From positions 248,001 to 312,000 of the forward strand of contig BSBN01000781.1 in assembly GCA_027924645.1 (NCBI GenBank): DNA of 64,000 bases, given 5' to 3'. Below, piece after piece: positions 23,221 to 34,800 of the stretch (its first letter is position 1; the number at the start of each line of letters is the position of its first letter). The translations under genes and the position numbers were made by a program. The notes under the pieces were generated by a model, which did no database searches, had not been told where the DNA came from, and saw nothing but the letters and a program-made list of their open reading frames with translations. Source of the DNA: Cunninghamia lanceolata. Taxonomy: Eukaryota; Streptophyta; Pinopsida; Cupressales; Cupressaceae.

Positions 23221-23859
23221 CATGTCTCTCTTCCAACTTCTCAACCTATGCTCCCTCCACCACCTTGTCTTACTCCTAAAAGAGGTCAAGAATATGATCT
23301 TGTCGAGCAGCTTCACTCTACTCTGGCTAAGATATCTCTTTGGGATTTAATACAAACATCACCTACATACCATGGAATGCTCCAAGAAGCTTTACAAAAG
23401 GTGATTATACCATCTGTTGTTAAGATGAATGATGTAGCAGCTCTATTAGATTGTATGCATGCAACAAAAATGGATATTTTGTTTCAACCACATGAATTAC
23501 TGTCAGCCAAAGTTCAAAACCAATATGATCCTCTTATAGTCTTTGTTATGATAGATAAAAAGTTGATAAAGTGAGTTACGATTGACAATGGATTGGATCT
23601 TAATGTTTGTGGCATTGACTTGCTACATAGTAGCAAGATCAACACTTCTTTAATCAAACCGGATAAGATTAGCATTCGTGGCTTTGATAATCATAGTAGA
23701 CAATCAGTAGGTACTATAACCCAATTGGTAAAGGTTGGTCTTGTGACATTATCTACCATTTTTCATGTCATGCCTAGTTTGCTTTCCTATAATATGATTC
23801 TCGGTAGACTGTGGATTCATGCCATGGGGCAATTTTGTCTACCCTTCATCGATCAATAA
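23221..23859 (+). pseudogene. Gypsy aspartic protease remnant (element E)
   Basis: Frame 23218-23574 contains YDLVEQLHSTLAKISLWDLI, the conserved stretch preceding the protease in plant Gypsy polyproteins. After one stop, 23578-23859 contains TIDNGLDLNVC (active-site region), IRGFDNHSRQSVGTI and ILGRLWIHAMG, the retropepsin C-terminal signature. The usual Asp-Ser/Thr-Gly triad reads Asp-Asn-Gly here. Confidence 0.75.
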
Positions 23860-24093
23860 AGTTTATTTATCAAAACAAACTATCTACATATTGAAAAGAA
23901 AAAACAAGTTAACAATCATACTAATATAAACAACTTACGAGTTGATTAAGCAAAACATCTTGCCACATATAATGTTGTGCAAGACTCTAAACCATTGAAT
24001 GCACTTTTTGGTGATGATTGGGGTTCATTAGATTTTACTCCTTCCTGTATGGGGTAATATAAACTTAATAACCTTGACACATCAAAAGTTGCA

Positions 24094-24438
24094 TTGATCT
24101 CATCTAAGCAATCTTTGGACACACCTGAAAAATCTAAAGTATCCTTGGTAGAAAATAAAGACAACACCCTTCCTTATACTACAAATTATGAGACCTATGA
24201 GGCTTCACCATCTTCTAAGGAAATGACATCCCTCTATGGTCAAGGATTTAAAATCCTTTATAACAATTGCAACTATGTAGGTAATGGTTGTGGTGTAAAT
24301 CACCAAGGCATCATAGTACCTTTACAAGTTTTTAGAATTAATTACACAACCGGTATTGGCTACCACTCTTTGAAGCCCACCAAAGCCTCTCATTGTCCTA
24401 AGCTTAATGTTAATGCAATATCAACAATACCAAAATGA
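24094..24438 (+). pseudogene. Possible G-patch-like remnant after the protease (element E)
   Basis: A 114-residue frame with glycine-spaced residues (GQGFKILYNN, GNGCGVNHQGIIVPLQ, TTGIGYHSLKP) resembling the G-patch that follows the protease in some plant Gypsy elements. Upstream sequence from 23860 is full of stops. Weak assignment. Confidence 0.35.
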
Positions 24439-26190
24439 CATGCAAGATGTCCTGAGATGATAGACAAGAATTGTCTGCTAGGAAATATCCCTTTGAATTA
24501 GGTAAGTATTTCTCTCCCCTTTAGCCACACTCATTGTAGGAGATATTCTAGTTGCTCTCAAGGGTGGCCTCCTCCTAGATATATATGTTGTTGTTAGAAT
24601 CGTATTGTGTTCCCTCATGATGTGTTATGTGTTGTTTAGTTCTCTTAGGATGAACCTTGATACTCATAAGGTCAAGGATACCAGGAGACTGCCTCTGTTG
24701 TGAGTCCCATTCTTCTATTTGTATCATCATTCTTCTATCTTGCTTCTCCTCTATTTTTATTGTTGTGTGTTGTGCCTTAGAAACATAGCGTTGTGGCTGA
24801 TGACCTGGGGGCATCTTCCCATGTGATTGTTCCTAAGACACTTGTTCTCCTCTCTCATTTTATTGTTTACCTTCTTCTAGTGATTCTACCTAGTCAGTGG
24901 ATGACGAAAACAAATACCTAACTGATACAGACCACATGTCCCTTCAGCAAGGAAAGAAAAAATGGACCTAGTCCATATATGAAGATAGGGTTGATTTATA
25001 ATATCTGACGCTTGGCTAGTAGAATCACTTTGTGTGATATTTGATGTTGTCTTATATTTCTAACAAATCATAACAATACATCTGCTCTGTGCACTTTGAT
25101 TGTCTTAGATCTCACCTAGTTGTTACACTCAGTTCTGAGATATCTGCGGTATAGCCCAATGGTTATACTCGATCCTAAACCTATAGTATAGCCTTGGATA
25201 TTGATGTGATTGTTTTAATGCATAGCTTTAATGAATTGAATTCTTAGCATAATCAGTGTGTTTGTGGGAATATTTGGTGATCATAAGCACATGTCACCTT
25301 TGGGGGCATAGGCTTTGCGAAAGCTCTTGTTCCCTTGTGTATTTTCTCTCTACCTTAACGTGCTTGATATCGGTACATGAGATCAACCACCTTAAGGTGG
25401 GGGCATATATAAGGTAAGTTCTCTGATGATTTTGGTACTAATGAAGCATGTTTGTAAGCCCTATACGGAGGTGGGATATCGTACATATCATTTTATTCAA
25501 AATCCCTCTGTGGAGGCGGGAATGGTATATCTCTTGAGCTAATGCACTTCCTTTTATTTTAAAAGTTGTTTGCAGAGGCGAGGATGGATTTGAGACTATC
25601 CTCTCTTAAGCATGTCTTTGGTGGTTGTTGTGGCATAAGACCAACCATCAAGTGTGCCTATAGCATGTTTGAGATGGTGGGAACTTAGCAATAAGCTCCT
25701 TCCATCACCTTGTTTGCCATGTTTAAGACATATAGTATGTCTTTGGCATACTATATGGCATTCATGTATTCCATGTGTCTTCCATGTGTTTTCCCCCTTG
25801 TGTGGTTAACTCCCACTTGGGCTTTGTATGGCACATTTTCCCTCTTGTGTATGTGTAGCGATTGGCTCCACCTACACTTGAGGTTTGTTTGGTGTGTTTT
25901 CTCCTTTGGGGTTTTGTGTTGCAATTTTATTTCCATGCATATGTATATGAAGATGTTAGGAATATATTATGAAAATGTAATATCAGTGTATTCATCATGT
26001 TTTGTATGTCTTCAATACCGTCTTCTCCATGTTGTGTGCATGTAATGTGTTTTCTCTAATGCTTACCTAAGATTGGGGGCTAGAAATAGTTCCTCAATCT
26101 TTGTGTATGCATTAGCTTCAAGTGCCTGGCATGTTTGTTGTGTTTTGACCGTACTTTAATGCATGTATGGTTCATAATATTATACATACA
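24439..26190 (+). other. Non-coding 3' region of element E
   Basis: About 1.75 kb where pol would normally be. No domain was recognised in any frame. GGAGGCGGGA-like words recur near 25470, 25515 and 25575. Frames such as 25710-26045 are low-complexity, Cys/Tyr-rich, and not supported as genes. Confidence 0.5.
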
Positions 26191-27437
26191 TTAAAGTGGG
26201 GGCTAAATTTTATGTTTTAAAATGTCCCCCTAGGACTTTTACCTCCTAAGTTTAGCTCCCGGGTCCCTTGTTTTTCATCATGCATGTTAGATTTAACTCC
26301 CAAGATAAAATGGCCTAAATCCCATGTCAAATGGGGCTTGAGGGACATTGTTGATCCATTAACCCTGACCCAAAATAGGTCCTAGGGTAAGGGCACACGC
26401 ACCCTTGTCCTGTCCTATTTTGGTGGGGTCTCAAATTTGAATGTCAGTTTTGTGACCGTTAAAAGGTTTCCTTGCCAACATCTTAAGTTTGAATTATGAA
26501 ATTTGTAGTGGGAAATCATATATAAGCATGTTTAGGACTTCATTTGTAAACTAGATGGATAATGCGAACTTGTGATCTTATGCTAAGGATATTCAAGGCT
26601 TTCATTGTGTTACAGAGCAAACTTGCATTGTTATTGTAGATTTGGCTTCATCTTCTCATGGCATGAAAGAAATTCATCTCCTTGAGAGCTACACCTCTGA
26701 GATGATATCTATTTGTGCTTCAATCAATCATTTATCAATTTGTTTTTGCCTCTATCCTACAAGGACATGCACTCTCTATCTAACAACGGTGTTGGAAGGC
26801 TTGAATGCCATTCCGGGGATTGACTAAGGCAAGCTCCTAAACACCACAACCCCCAACCCCTCTCCTTGTGATTGCATGTGATAGGTATTAGATCACGAAG
26901 AGTGGAGTTACATAGGAGTGTTGTAGAGCATAAGGATTCCAGATCTGATGGAAAGAAGCAGAAAGGAGCATTGTCAGGGCTTGGGTGCTAGTCCCTTTGC
27001 CCTTCGGGTTTGTAGAGGCTGAAATCTCTGGAACAGGGATAATGAGTAGCAGGAGTTTGGAAACTGCCAAAGAAAATCCTACCTTGGGCTTGGGCACAAG
27101 TCCCTTTGCCCTCAATATTTCAGGATCCCAAAATTTTGAAATCTGGTATGTATTTGATCTTCATTTAACATCTCTTTGTGTGAGCATTTGTCAGAATTTG
27201 TCTGTTTGTTTATAATTTTGCATAATTAGAGTTTTGAGCATAATTGGGCATTAAATTAACACATTAATCATCAATTTCTAAATTTCCCTATCATTACAAG
27301 TGACAACCAACCTGTAGGTGAATCCTCTTGCAAAAGTTGTGATTCAACTCGGTTAATTGTCCTTGAATGTGTATAGTGAAAGGAGGATCTAACCAAACCA
27401 TACATTAAATCTGCAAACCCTCTTTTTCTACATAACA
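26191..27437 (+). repeat. PPT and 3' LTR of element E
   Basis: TTAAAGTGGGGGCTAAA (26191-26207) is the polypurine tract; the LTR begins TGTTTTAAAATGTCCCCC at 26213 and ends CTACATAACA at 27437 (1,225 bases). Its end matches the 5' LTR remnant at 19863-20124. Confidence 0.82.
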
Positions 27438-27970
27438 CTATGAAAACATAACACTATAATTTATTTCTTACACAAGACACAAGGAAAAATATAAGTTCTC
27501 AGTCTGCTATAGTCTTACTAGTAATCTCTCTTCAAAGAATATGGTATAAATTGATAAACTTATATCAACTTGCTTAGTCGACAATGCACACAGAACTATT
27601 GGTCTTTAATGGCTTCTAGACATTGTTCTCTCAAATAGATGTTTGAATGAAATAACACATAGGGTGGTCGATTAAAACAAATTCATAGCTAATACTTAGT
27701 GCTCAGCTAGTATGTAACATTTAGCCTTCTGCACAAGATTTGTTTGCATATAAGATAACCTTAAAAAGAATATATAAAGAATGACTGCCTATCGGCTATT
27801 TAACACAATCAATCAACCATATTACAGATTGTATATTTTGCATGAATATATGTAATATTAAAAGAGTGATATATATATATACATATATATATATACATAT
27901 ATATACATACATACATACATACATATATGTGTGTGTGTGTATACATACATACATACATGTGTATACATAC

Positions 27971-28022
<52 letters not shown>

Positions 28023-29273
28023 CATAACCTGCAATCAATGATACTCACAATTTTCTATAGATATCTATCCATAATACTAAACTTTCTTGGAAAACCAATA
28101 TAAGGTGTAACCAAAGATAGTTATTGTCTCATGCAAACCCACGGCCTCTTAAGGCACACTAGATAAAGATTAAGAATGATAACAACTTAAGCATATAGAG
28201 TAAATCTTACATATACATGGTATACTAATGGTTCATTCACATACATACAACTTCTATTCAAGCAATCGGTATTCTTCTCTTGTCGTGCTCCCTCTCCTCT
28301 CCTTCTATTCATGAATGGTAAGAGATATTATCTCCCCTTTCTCTCCATTGACCGTCCTTCCTTAATGCAAGATAATAATTAGTTTTTCAAAACTCTCTCT
28401 CACTATCGATTATATATTACTATCTCCTATTTCTCAGCCATTCATGGCCTCAAAGAGCTAGAAAAAGGGAGTATGGAGCTATTGCTCCTCCCCACTCCTC
28501 CTAATATCTAGGGGAAAGAACAATGGGAATCTTCTAAAGACTTTACTTCTTTTTCACAAGATAGACATTAAATTTAACCATGACTAAGCTTATATATAAT
28601 TTAAAATTAAAACAATAGTACACCTAATCCATAGATGTCAATGATGCATTTTTTTGAATGTTTTAATTATGTTATTCATGAGCACAATATCGACAATGAA
28701 GTCTTGCAAAGTTGACTTAGGCCTTTATGTCAAGACTAGACTTGATTGGTCATTTATTCATGTCATCTTAGAATTCAAAGATGAACACAACCTTACTAAT
28801 TCTCAACATAAAAGATTAAGTCATCAACATGACAATGACGATATTAAACAAGTACATAATGATCACATCGTTAAAAATATTACAGAGGTGACCAACAACA
28901 TAAATAATAAGACTTATTCCAAAATTGACATAACCTCTAATGTGAGTGTGTTTTTTTCTAGATGGCTCAATAATCATTTTATTCATGTGATCTAGCACCC
29001 TCTCCATAGTGATACTCTCTTCATCTTGGAGAAAAAAAAAACATAGTTCCTGCATCCACCTCAGTCACACAACAATAGTTAGTCCATCACATTATTTATA
29101 CACGTGCATAATAATGTCATAGACAATTATTCTTTGCATATAAAATAATATAAATCAATTGCATTTTCTATTCTAACTCAACATTACTTTAATCATTATA
29201 TTTTCACTGACTAACTATCTTTCCTCTTGAAATAAAAATGATAAGTATGTTTGTTTTAGAACGAGGTGTGACA
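27438..29273 (-). repeat. 3' LTR remnant of element H (chromovirus)
   Basis: On the minus strand a PPT-like GGTCACTAAGGGGGGAGATA (29274-29293) is followed at 29273 by TGTCACACCTCG, the canonical start of chromovirus LTRs. The region down to 27438, where E is inserted, is therefore LTR sequence. It has no supported gene; small frames such as 28654-28995 lack recognisable domains. It contains the microsatellite at 27867-28022. Confidence 0.6.
27867..28022. repeat. TA/CATA/TG microsatellite
   Basis: Alternating TA, CATA and TG units. The overlapping Tyr/Ile/His-rich reading frames on both strands are artefacts. Confidence 0.95.
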
Positions 29274-29394
29274 TATCTCCCCCCTTAGTGACCATCATCC
29301 TCAATGATTGTGTCCATAACAAAATAAATATAACAACTCTATTCTATTACATCAAGTTTTCATAAAAAAATGTGGAAACTTTTAATAAAAATCA

Positions 29395-30354
29395 TTGTAA
29401 TCCTCCCATCTAGTATTTTCCTCTGAATACTGGTCCCACTGGACCTTGCACTGAGTAACCTCTCTATTATGCCAGCGGAACTTGTGTACCTTGAGCACTT
29501 TGAGAGGCTTGATCATGACCACTCTTGGGTCTTGTACCTAGAGAGCATTCCAATCAAGTATATGATTAGATCCTCATATATATCTCTTCAAATAAGATAC
29601 AAGGAAAACATCATGCATTCTCACAAGAGCTGGTGGTAGAGCTATCCTGTAAGCAACTGAATTAACCACTTCTAAGACTTCAAAAGGTCCCACATATCTA
29701 GGTGCTAGTTTGGAAAACTTTCCAAACTTAATTGGGCTCTTCTGTGGTTTAACTCTCAAGAGAACTTTATCTCCTACTGAAAATTGTTAGGTTGTACGCT
29801 TGGCATCAGTATAGCTTTTTTGTCTATTAATTTCTTCTGCCAATCTTTTCCTGATCAACTTTACTTTCTCTTCCATTTCCAATAGCTCATTTCTAGCCCA
29901 AGGCAAATCCTATCTTCTAGCTTATCCCAACTTATAGGAGTTTGGCACTTTCTGCCATATAATGCTTCAAATGGAGCAATCATAATTGCAGAATGATAAG
30001 AATTATTGTATGTAAATTTAACTAGTGGAAGGTACTCTTCCCATTTATACTACTGATCCATGCTATGTATCCTCAACAAATCCTCTAGTATTGAATTAAC
30101 TCTCTCAGTTTGACCATTTGTCTCTAGCTGATAGGCTGAGATTATATTTAGTTGTGTCCCTAATGCTGAAAACAAGGTCTACCAAAACCTTAAAGTTATT
30201 CAGGCATCTCTATCCAAGATTATCTTTTCAGGGATTCCATGCAATCTAAAAATTTCTTGCATAAATTTCTTGGCTAAATGGGTGCTTCATATGTAAGGTT
30301 ACCAAGTATGAAATGGACTACCTTAGGAAGTTTATCCACTACTACAAGAATAAC
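29395..30354 (-). pseudogene. Chromovirus integrase C-terminus and chromodomain (element H)
   Basis: The minus strand reads from a degenerate integrase core near 30354 down to an open stretch 29759-29574 containing GKFSKLAPRYVGPFEVLE and YRIALPPALVRMHDVFLVSYLKRYI, the conserved C-terminal module of Gypsy integrase. Then about 29540-29395 encodes REVTQCKVQWDQYSEENTRWED, a chromodomain-like end. Many stops are present. Chromodomains target integration to particular chromatin in this family. G interrupts the integrase at 30355; the other part is 52284-52736. Confidence 0.8.
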
Positions 30355-30600
30355 ATCATTGTTGTGTGGTTACACAACACACCCCATTTTGACTTGGCAA
30401 AACAGGGACCCAACTTTTCTTTTGGCTTGTGTTGTCTGCTTTCTGGCGGTTTGGTAAAATCAGTCATGTTCATCATCATGTGGAGTCAAGATGAGGTAAG
30501 CCCCAATATGAGGTCAGTCTGTCAAAATTCATATTTCATATATATAACCACATATTCTGAAAGAACATTAAAATTCATGCAGGTTTGCCTTTTACATCAC

Positions 30601-31320
30601 CCTGATATTCATCAGGATGTGAGAGTTATGAACAGTCAAAGTCTTGGTCAAACCTGATATTCGCAAGAAGAGGGTCATATTTTATAACCTCAGTTATGCT
30701 ATTTGAAGAACATCATCATCATATTTGAAACATCCCCCCCGATAATATCCTGCGGTTCAAATATCTGGACGTCAACTTTAAGTGATAGTAAGTCTTCCCC
30801 GTCGAGCGGTCTTTTGTATCGTGAACATCATGTTTTCAAATGTAACCCGATATTCGTTAATATCATCTTGATGCAAAATATCACCCTTAGCAAGTATCCC
30901 GATGACATCATCCGAATACGATAAACGAAGAAAGAAACATCCTGATGACATCATCATCATATTTATATTTCGACAGGATACTTTGTAAACATGATCATGT
31001 TCACCCAATGTGATGATGACGTCATGAGACATTTCCAATACAAAGAACAAACATCATGATGATGTCATCCCGATATTCAAAGAGGAGAATGAGTAAGTTT
31101 GAAGGTCATCATCATATTTTGAAATATCACCCGATAGACCGAAATATCCTCCTGATGTGCTAAAATGTAAACAAAGGTGCGTTGTCACCCGAATTTTGTC
31201 GCGATAACAATTTCAAGACTAGGGAGGATGATATTGAAACTCAACTTGATATTTATGAATATCATCCTGCCCTCATGATATCTTGTCGTATGAATATCCC
31301 CTTGCTCCCTTTGCCACCAT
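30601..31320 (+). promoter_or_regulatory. Motif-rich upstream region in the G LTR
   Basis: Dense repeats of CATCATC, CCTGATATT, CCCGATATTC and GATGACATCATC. A hairpin CCTGAT-attc-ATCAGG is at 30601-30616. A palindromic TGACGTCA (the kind of site bound by plant bZIP factors) is at 31017-31024; a second is decayed to TGATGTCA at 31060-31067. In the 3' LTR both are intact (46169-46176 and 46212-46219). Probable control region for the LTR-borne frame. Confidence 0.45.
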
Positions 31321-31637
31321 TGCCATTAAATGCGCGCAGATATAGTAGGTGATTCCCGCCGACCCCGGAACCCAATGAAACGTCTGGCGAGATCCTGAGT
31401 TTTCGCACGAATGATCAAAGATTGCGATCTCACTTGTCAGAGTTACCCTAAGTTTACCCTAACTGCGAGGTTAAAAGGTAATTCAACTGCCATTGTTACA
31501 TTTACCTGCGTTAAAATTGTTTTACAGAGCACCAGCCTCCATATCTGCATAACAGCTACCGTTGCGCGACTGGAGCTCATAAACTGAGGGAGGAAGGTGA
31601 TCAATAGCTGAATTAAGGGTGTCTTAGAGATATACTG

Positions 31638-31831
31638 GTATAAAAAGAAATCAGCATAACCAGGTAAGTAAACTGAAACCCTCATCATGTTGTTTCTATA
31701 TGTAATGTAAGTTCTGGTTATGTATCCGTATGAATAAGTAACGTGAAATTGGTGCAATAGGCATGATATTTGCAATATGTATGCATGCATATCCCTGTTG
31801 TGAGAGGAGATGTTGTTAATTGCAGGTACCC
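31638..31831 (+). promoter_or_regulatory. TATA-like box and candidate leader intron before the LTR ORF
   Basis: TATAAAAAG near 31639-31647 is followed by a good splice donor (CAG/GTAAGT, GT at 31664) and an acceptor (TTAATTGCAG ending 31825), seven bases before the ATG at 31832. An intron of 162 bases would fit; the second LTR keeps both sites. If the TATA box is used, transcription would start at or inside the intron, so the two readings compete. Confidence 0.4.
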
Positions 31832-34800
31832 ATGGCTGAAAAACGCTTAGTCAAGTGTCAAGAGGAATTCAGTAGGCCTATGTTCTCTTCACAGAGAGGG
31901 GTCATATTTAAATTTGGGGCAATTACAGACACCCATCAGGGGAGTACAAACCTGGAAGCCTGGTCAGCCAAGCTAAACGATGGACATGACAAGAGTCCTA
32001 TACTGGACGCGGTATTTGTATCCGGCATGTGGAACGCTGCTGGCTTCCCCTACTCCATGGAGTCTCCAGAGCTGGTTATTGAGTGCGCCCGGAATTACAA
32101 CCCTCAGACGAGGTAGGTGGTGAAGCATGGGAGGGTGTATGTAGACCTGTCCATCAAAGGTCTATCCCGAACGTTTGGACTGCCAATGGGCAGTAAGGTA
32201 AAGAGTGTAGACTTGAAGAAGTCTGAAAGAGAATATGAGGCCAACAAGAAGACGACAAGAAAGAATATGTATGCTTGGCCGGCCGAGAACAGCACGTATA
32301 ATGCAGCGGCCAAGCTCCCAGTGCACCTGTTCAAATATGATTTTAATGAAGAATATCAGTACGTGATTGCTCTACTGAACAGGGTGACTGGCCAGCCTGA
32401 TACTGGTGAATTCAGAGACTGGATGTACGGCATAATAATGATGTGTCTATATGCAGACATCAAGCCACTGTGGGGCCAAATCATAAGTGATGCTCTGCAT
32501 GAGCAGCTGCTGAACCTGGGAGGTTCAGATTGTGCCTTCTATATGACTTCTTACATTGTTTATTCTTGTGCATATAGAGGTACGTTTGATGCCTTAACTA
32601 CAGATGGGAAGCTAACAGGCACAAATGCAGCCTATATCTGGGATCATCATCCCCAGCTGCAAAGAACCAATTACATCAAGGACTACAAACTGGTCAATGA
32701 TGCATTCTCTATGCATCTGGTAAGGACCATGGAAGATGACAGAACTAAAAGACTGAGCATGGAAGCTCAGGAGGCAGTATACAGGCATGGGGCATGGTAC
32801 ATACAATTTGCCACCTTTTCCTATATCAGGATAGAGGGTTTTGAAGGACATCCCCTGATGCTGCCAAGATATCCTACAGATGCAGTAGTATTAATGGAAT
32901 TTATTAGGCAGGGCTCCACCATGATACAAATGTATAAGGATGCCAAGAAGCTACCACCAATTTTGTTCCCAGTCAGCATTGGCAACTACATGTGCCCCGA
33001 CTCTGATAATATAAAGAAGGTGATGGTCACTCTGAACAAGATGAATCTACTGCCCTTCCTAGTAACGAGACCATATGATCCTTACGACCGGGTACAGAAG
33101 ATCCTAGGGAAGCCTATTCACCAAAAGCACCTAGAAGATTTTTGGGCTGACTGCGAAGATGAGGCAGAAGCCAGGAGGAGGAGGTATTAGAGGTTGACTC
33201 TGAACCAGATTAGAATGTTCGACTGCATCTCCCTCCCTCAGCAGCTAAAGAATGATGATGGCAGGATAATGGCAGATGAATATGAGCAGAAGAAGATCTA
33301 CAACGATACCATTTCTGCCCCTGACCTCACCATGCAGGAGGATATGTCCTTAGACCCATTCCTTGCCAGAACCCTACACTTGACCCAAGCTTGGGTAGAT
33401 GCACAGGTAGAGGCATTGAAGAAAAAGGGTGTTGCCATCACGGTGGACAACAAAAAGAAGGGGCAGGACATCCCTGTAGATGAATATGATGACTTCCTAC
33501 CGGAGAAGAGGAAGACTAAGGGAGAGAGAATCCCTCCACCACAGGAGCCAAGCAAGAGAGCCCCAAGGGGCAAGAAGGTGGAAAAGGGACCCAAAGAGGT
33601 CATAATTGAAAGGGCAGTATTCACGGCTAAGGAGGCAGCCAGATCAGGATCAGAATCAGATTCTCCTCCCAAGCCCAAGAAAACCAAGACAGCAGAGGCT
33701 GGAACCACAGAGACCCAAGAAGTGGGTTAGTCATCCAGACAACCAGGCAAGGATATCCTCATGGAGGAAGAGCCTGAAGAAGAGGAGGAAGCTCCATTGA
33801 TAATCAGAAGAAAGAGGAGAGCTCCACAGGTGCTGGTTCCTACCACACCTAAGAAACCAAGAACCTCCATGAGAGGTGAGATGAGTCAACCCCCAGTGCA
33901 ATTACAAGGGGCAGGTAGTGAAGTGCAGAAGGAACTTCAGCACAATGTTCCACTTCCTACCATTGTCAAGTTCAAAATAGAACTTGCTGAAGAACAACAA
34001 AAAGAAACCTCCCAGGCGCAAGTAGAGGGACATGTCTCGTTGGAAGAGACAATCAATTTGTCTGATGATGAGGTTGTGCAGGATGTGTCTGCATAGGAAA
34101 TGGAAACACTAGCTGCTGGCATCAGCATGACTCCTCACAAACCTCAATCTGTTCAGTCGGTGCCTGAGGAGCGAGAAAAGAGCCCAGAGCAGGTAGCTCA
34201 GGACATAGGGCTGGATACATTGATCGCTGAGGTGACAAGTCCTGTAGTGGTAGATTTGACGGAGAAAAGGGATGCAAGTCCTGAACAGCCAGCAGGATCA
34301 CCTGATAAGGGCCACTTAATAGAAGAGATAGAGATGGCAGAAGCAGAAGGCCACGCTCTTGAATCAGGCCAACAAAGCCCACAGGATACATCAGCAGGAC
34401 TTGCTATAGTAGAGGTCCAAGAAGCAAAGGCTGATGATGAGAAGAAAGAAGCGATAGAGGATCCTGCTGATAAGGCACAAGAGGTGGATGCTGCAGGTAC
34501 AGAGCAAATAGCCGCCGCAGAGCAGATGCCATCACCTCAGGCAGATCCTATAATATCAAAGGTGGTGGACATACCACCAGAAGTAGAAAAACAAAAGGAG
34601 GATGACCAACCTCCACAAGGGGAAGAACTGGGAACAGGTGAAATAACAAAAGAAAAAGATCATGATCATCATGATCTACATACAGGTACACCACAGGGTT
34701 CCCCACACAGAGAAGATGCTCCCCCGGAAAAGGAAGCTCCTCAACAGGAGGAGGTACCAAAGGATTAGCAGCAAAGCGAGCATCATGAGGAAGAAAAAGA

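Larger units (their letters stand above)
19863..27437 (+). mobile_element. Element E: Gypsy relic with gag-protease only
   Basis: Plus-strand element: end of 5' LTR (19863-20124), leader, solo-LTR insertion F, gag and protease remnants, long non-coding 3' region, PPT, full 3' LTR (26213-27437). No RT, RNase H or integrase motif was found, so it was either non-autonomous or has lost pol. The outer part of its 5' LTR was displaced by element D and lies left of the window. Confidence 0.75.

Noticed and set aside
25710..26045. 111-residue Cys/Met/Tyr-rich frame that could look like a membrane protein
   Set aside because: Lies in the non-coding 3' region of element E, has no recognisable domain and no supporting context.
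27796..28038. Short frames over the 27.9 kb repeat
   Set aside because: Microsatellite translation on both strands, no domain.
30601..31080. CATCATC-rich stretch as a CRISPR-like or satellite array
   Set aside because: Units are irregular in spacing and sequence, there are no constant repeats with unique spacers, and it lies within an LTR of a plant element.
34100..34768. Second half of the LTR ORF as a separate gene starting at ATG 34100
   Set aside because: It is in frame with the upstream part and only one stop separates them; kept as part of one frame, with the shared stop reported as an open question.
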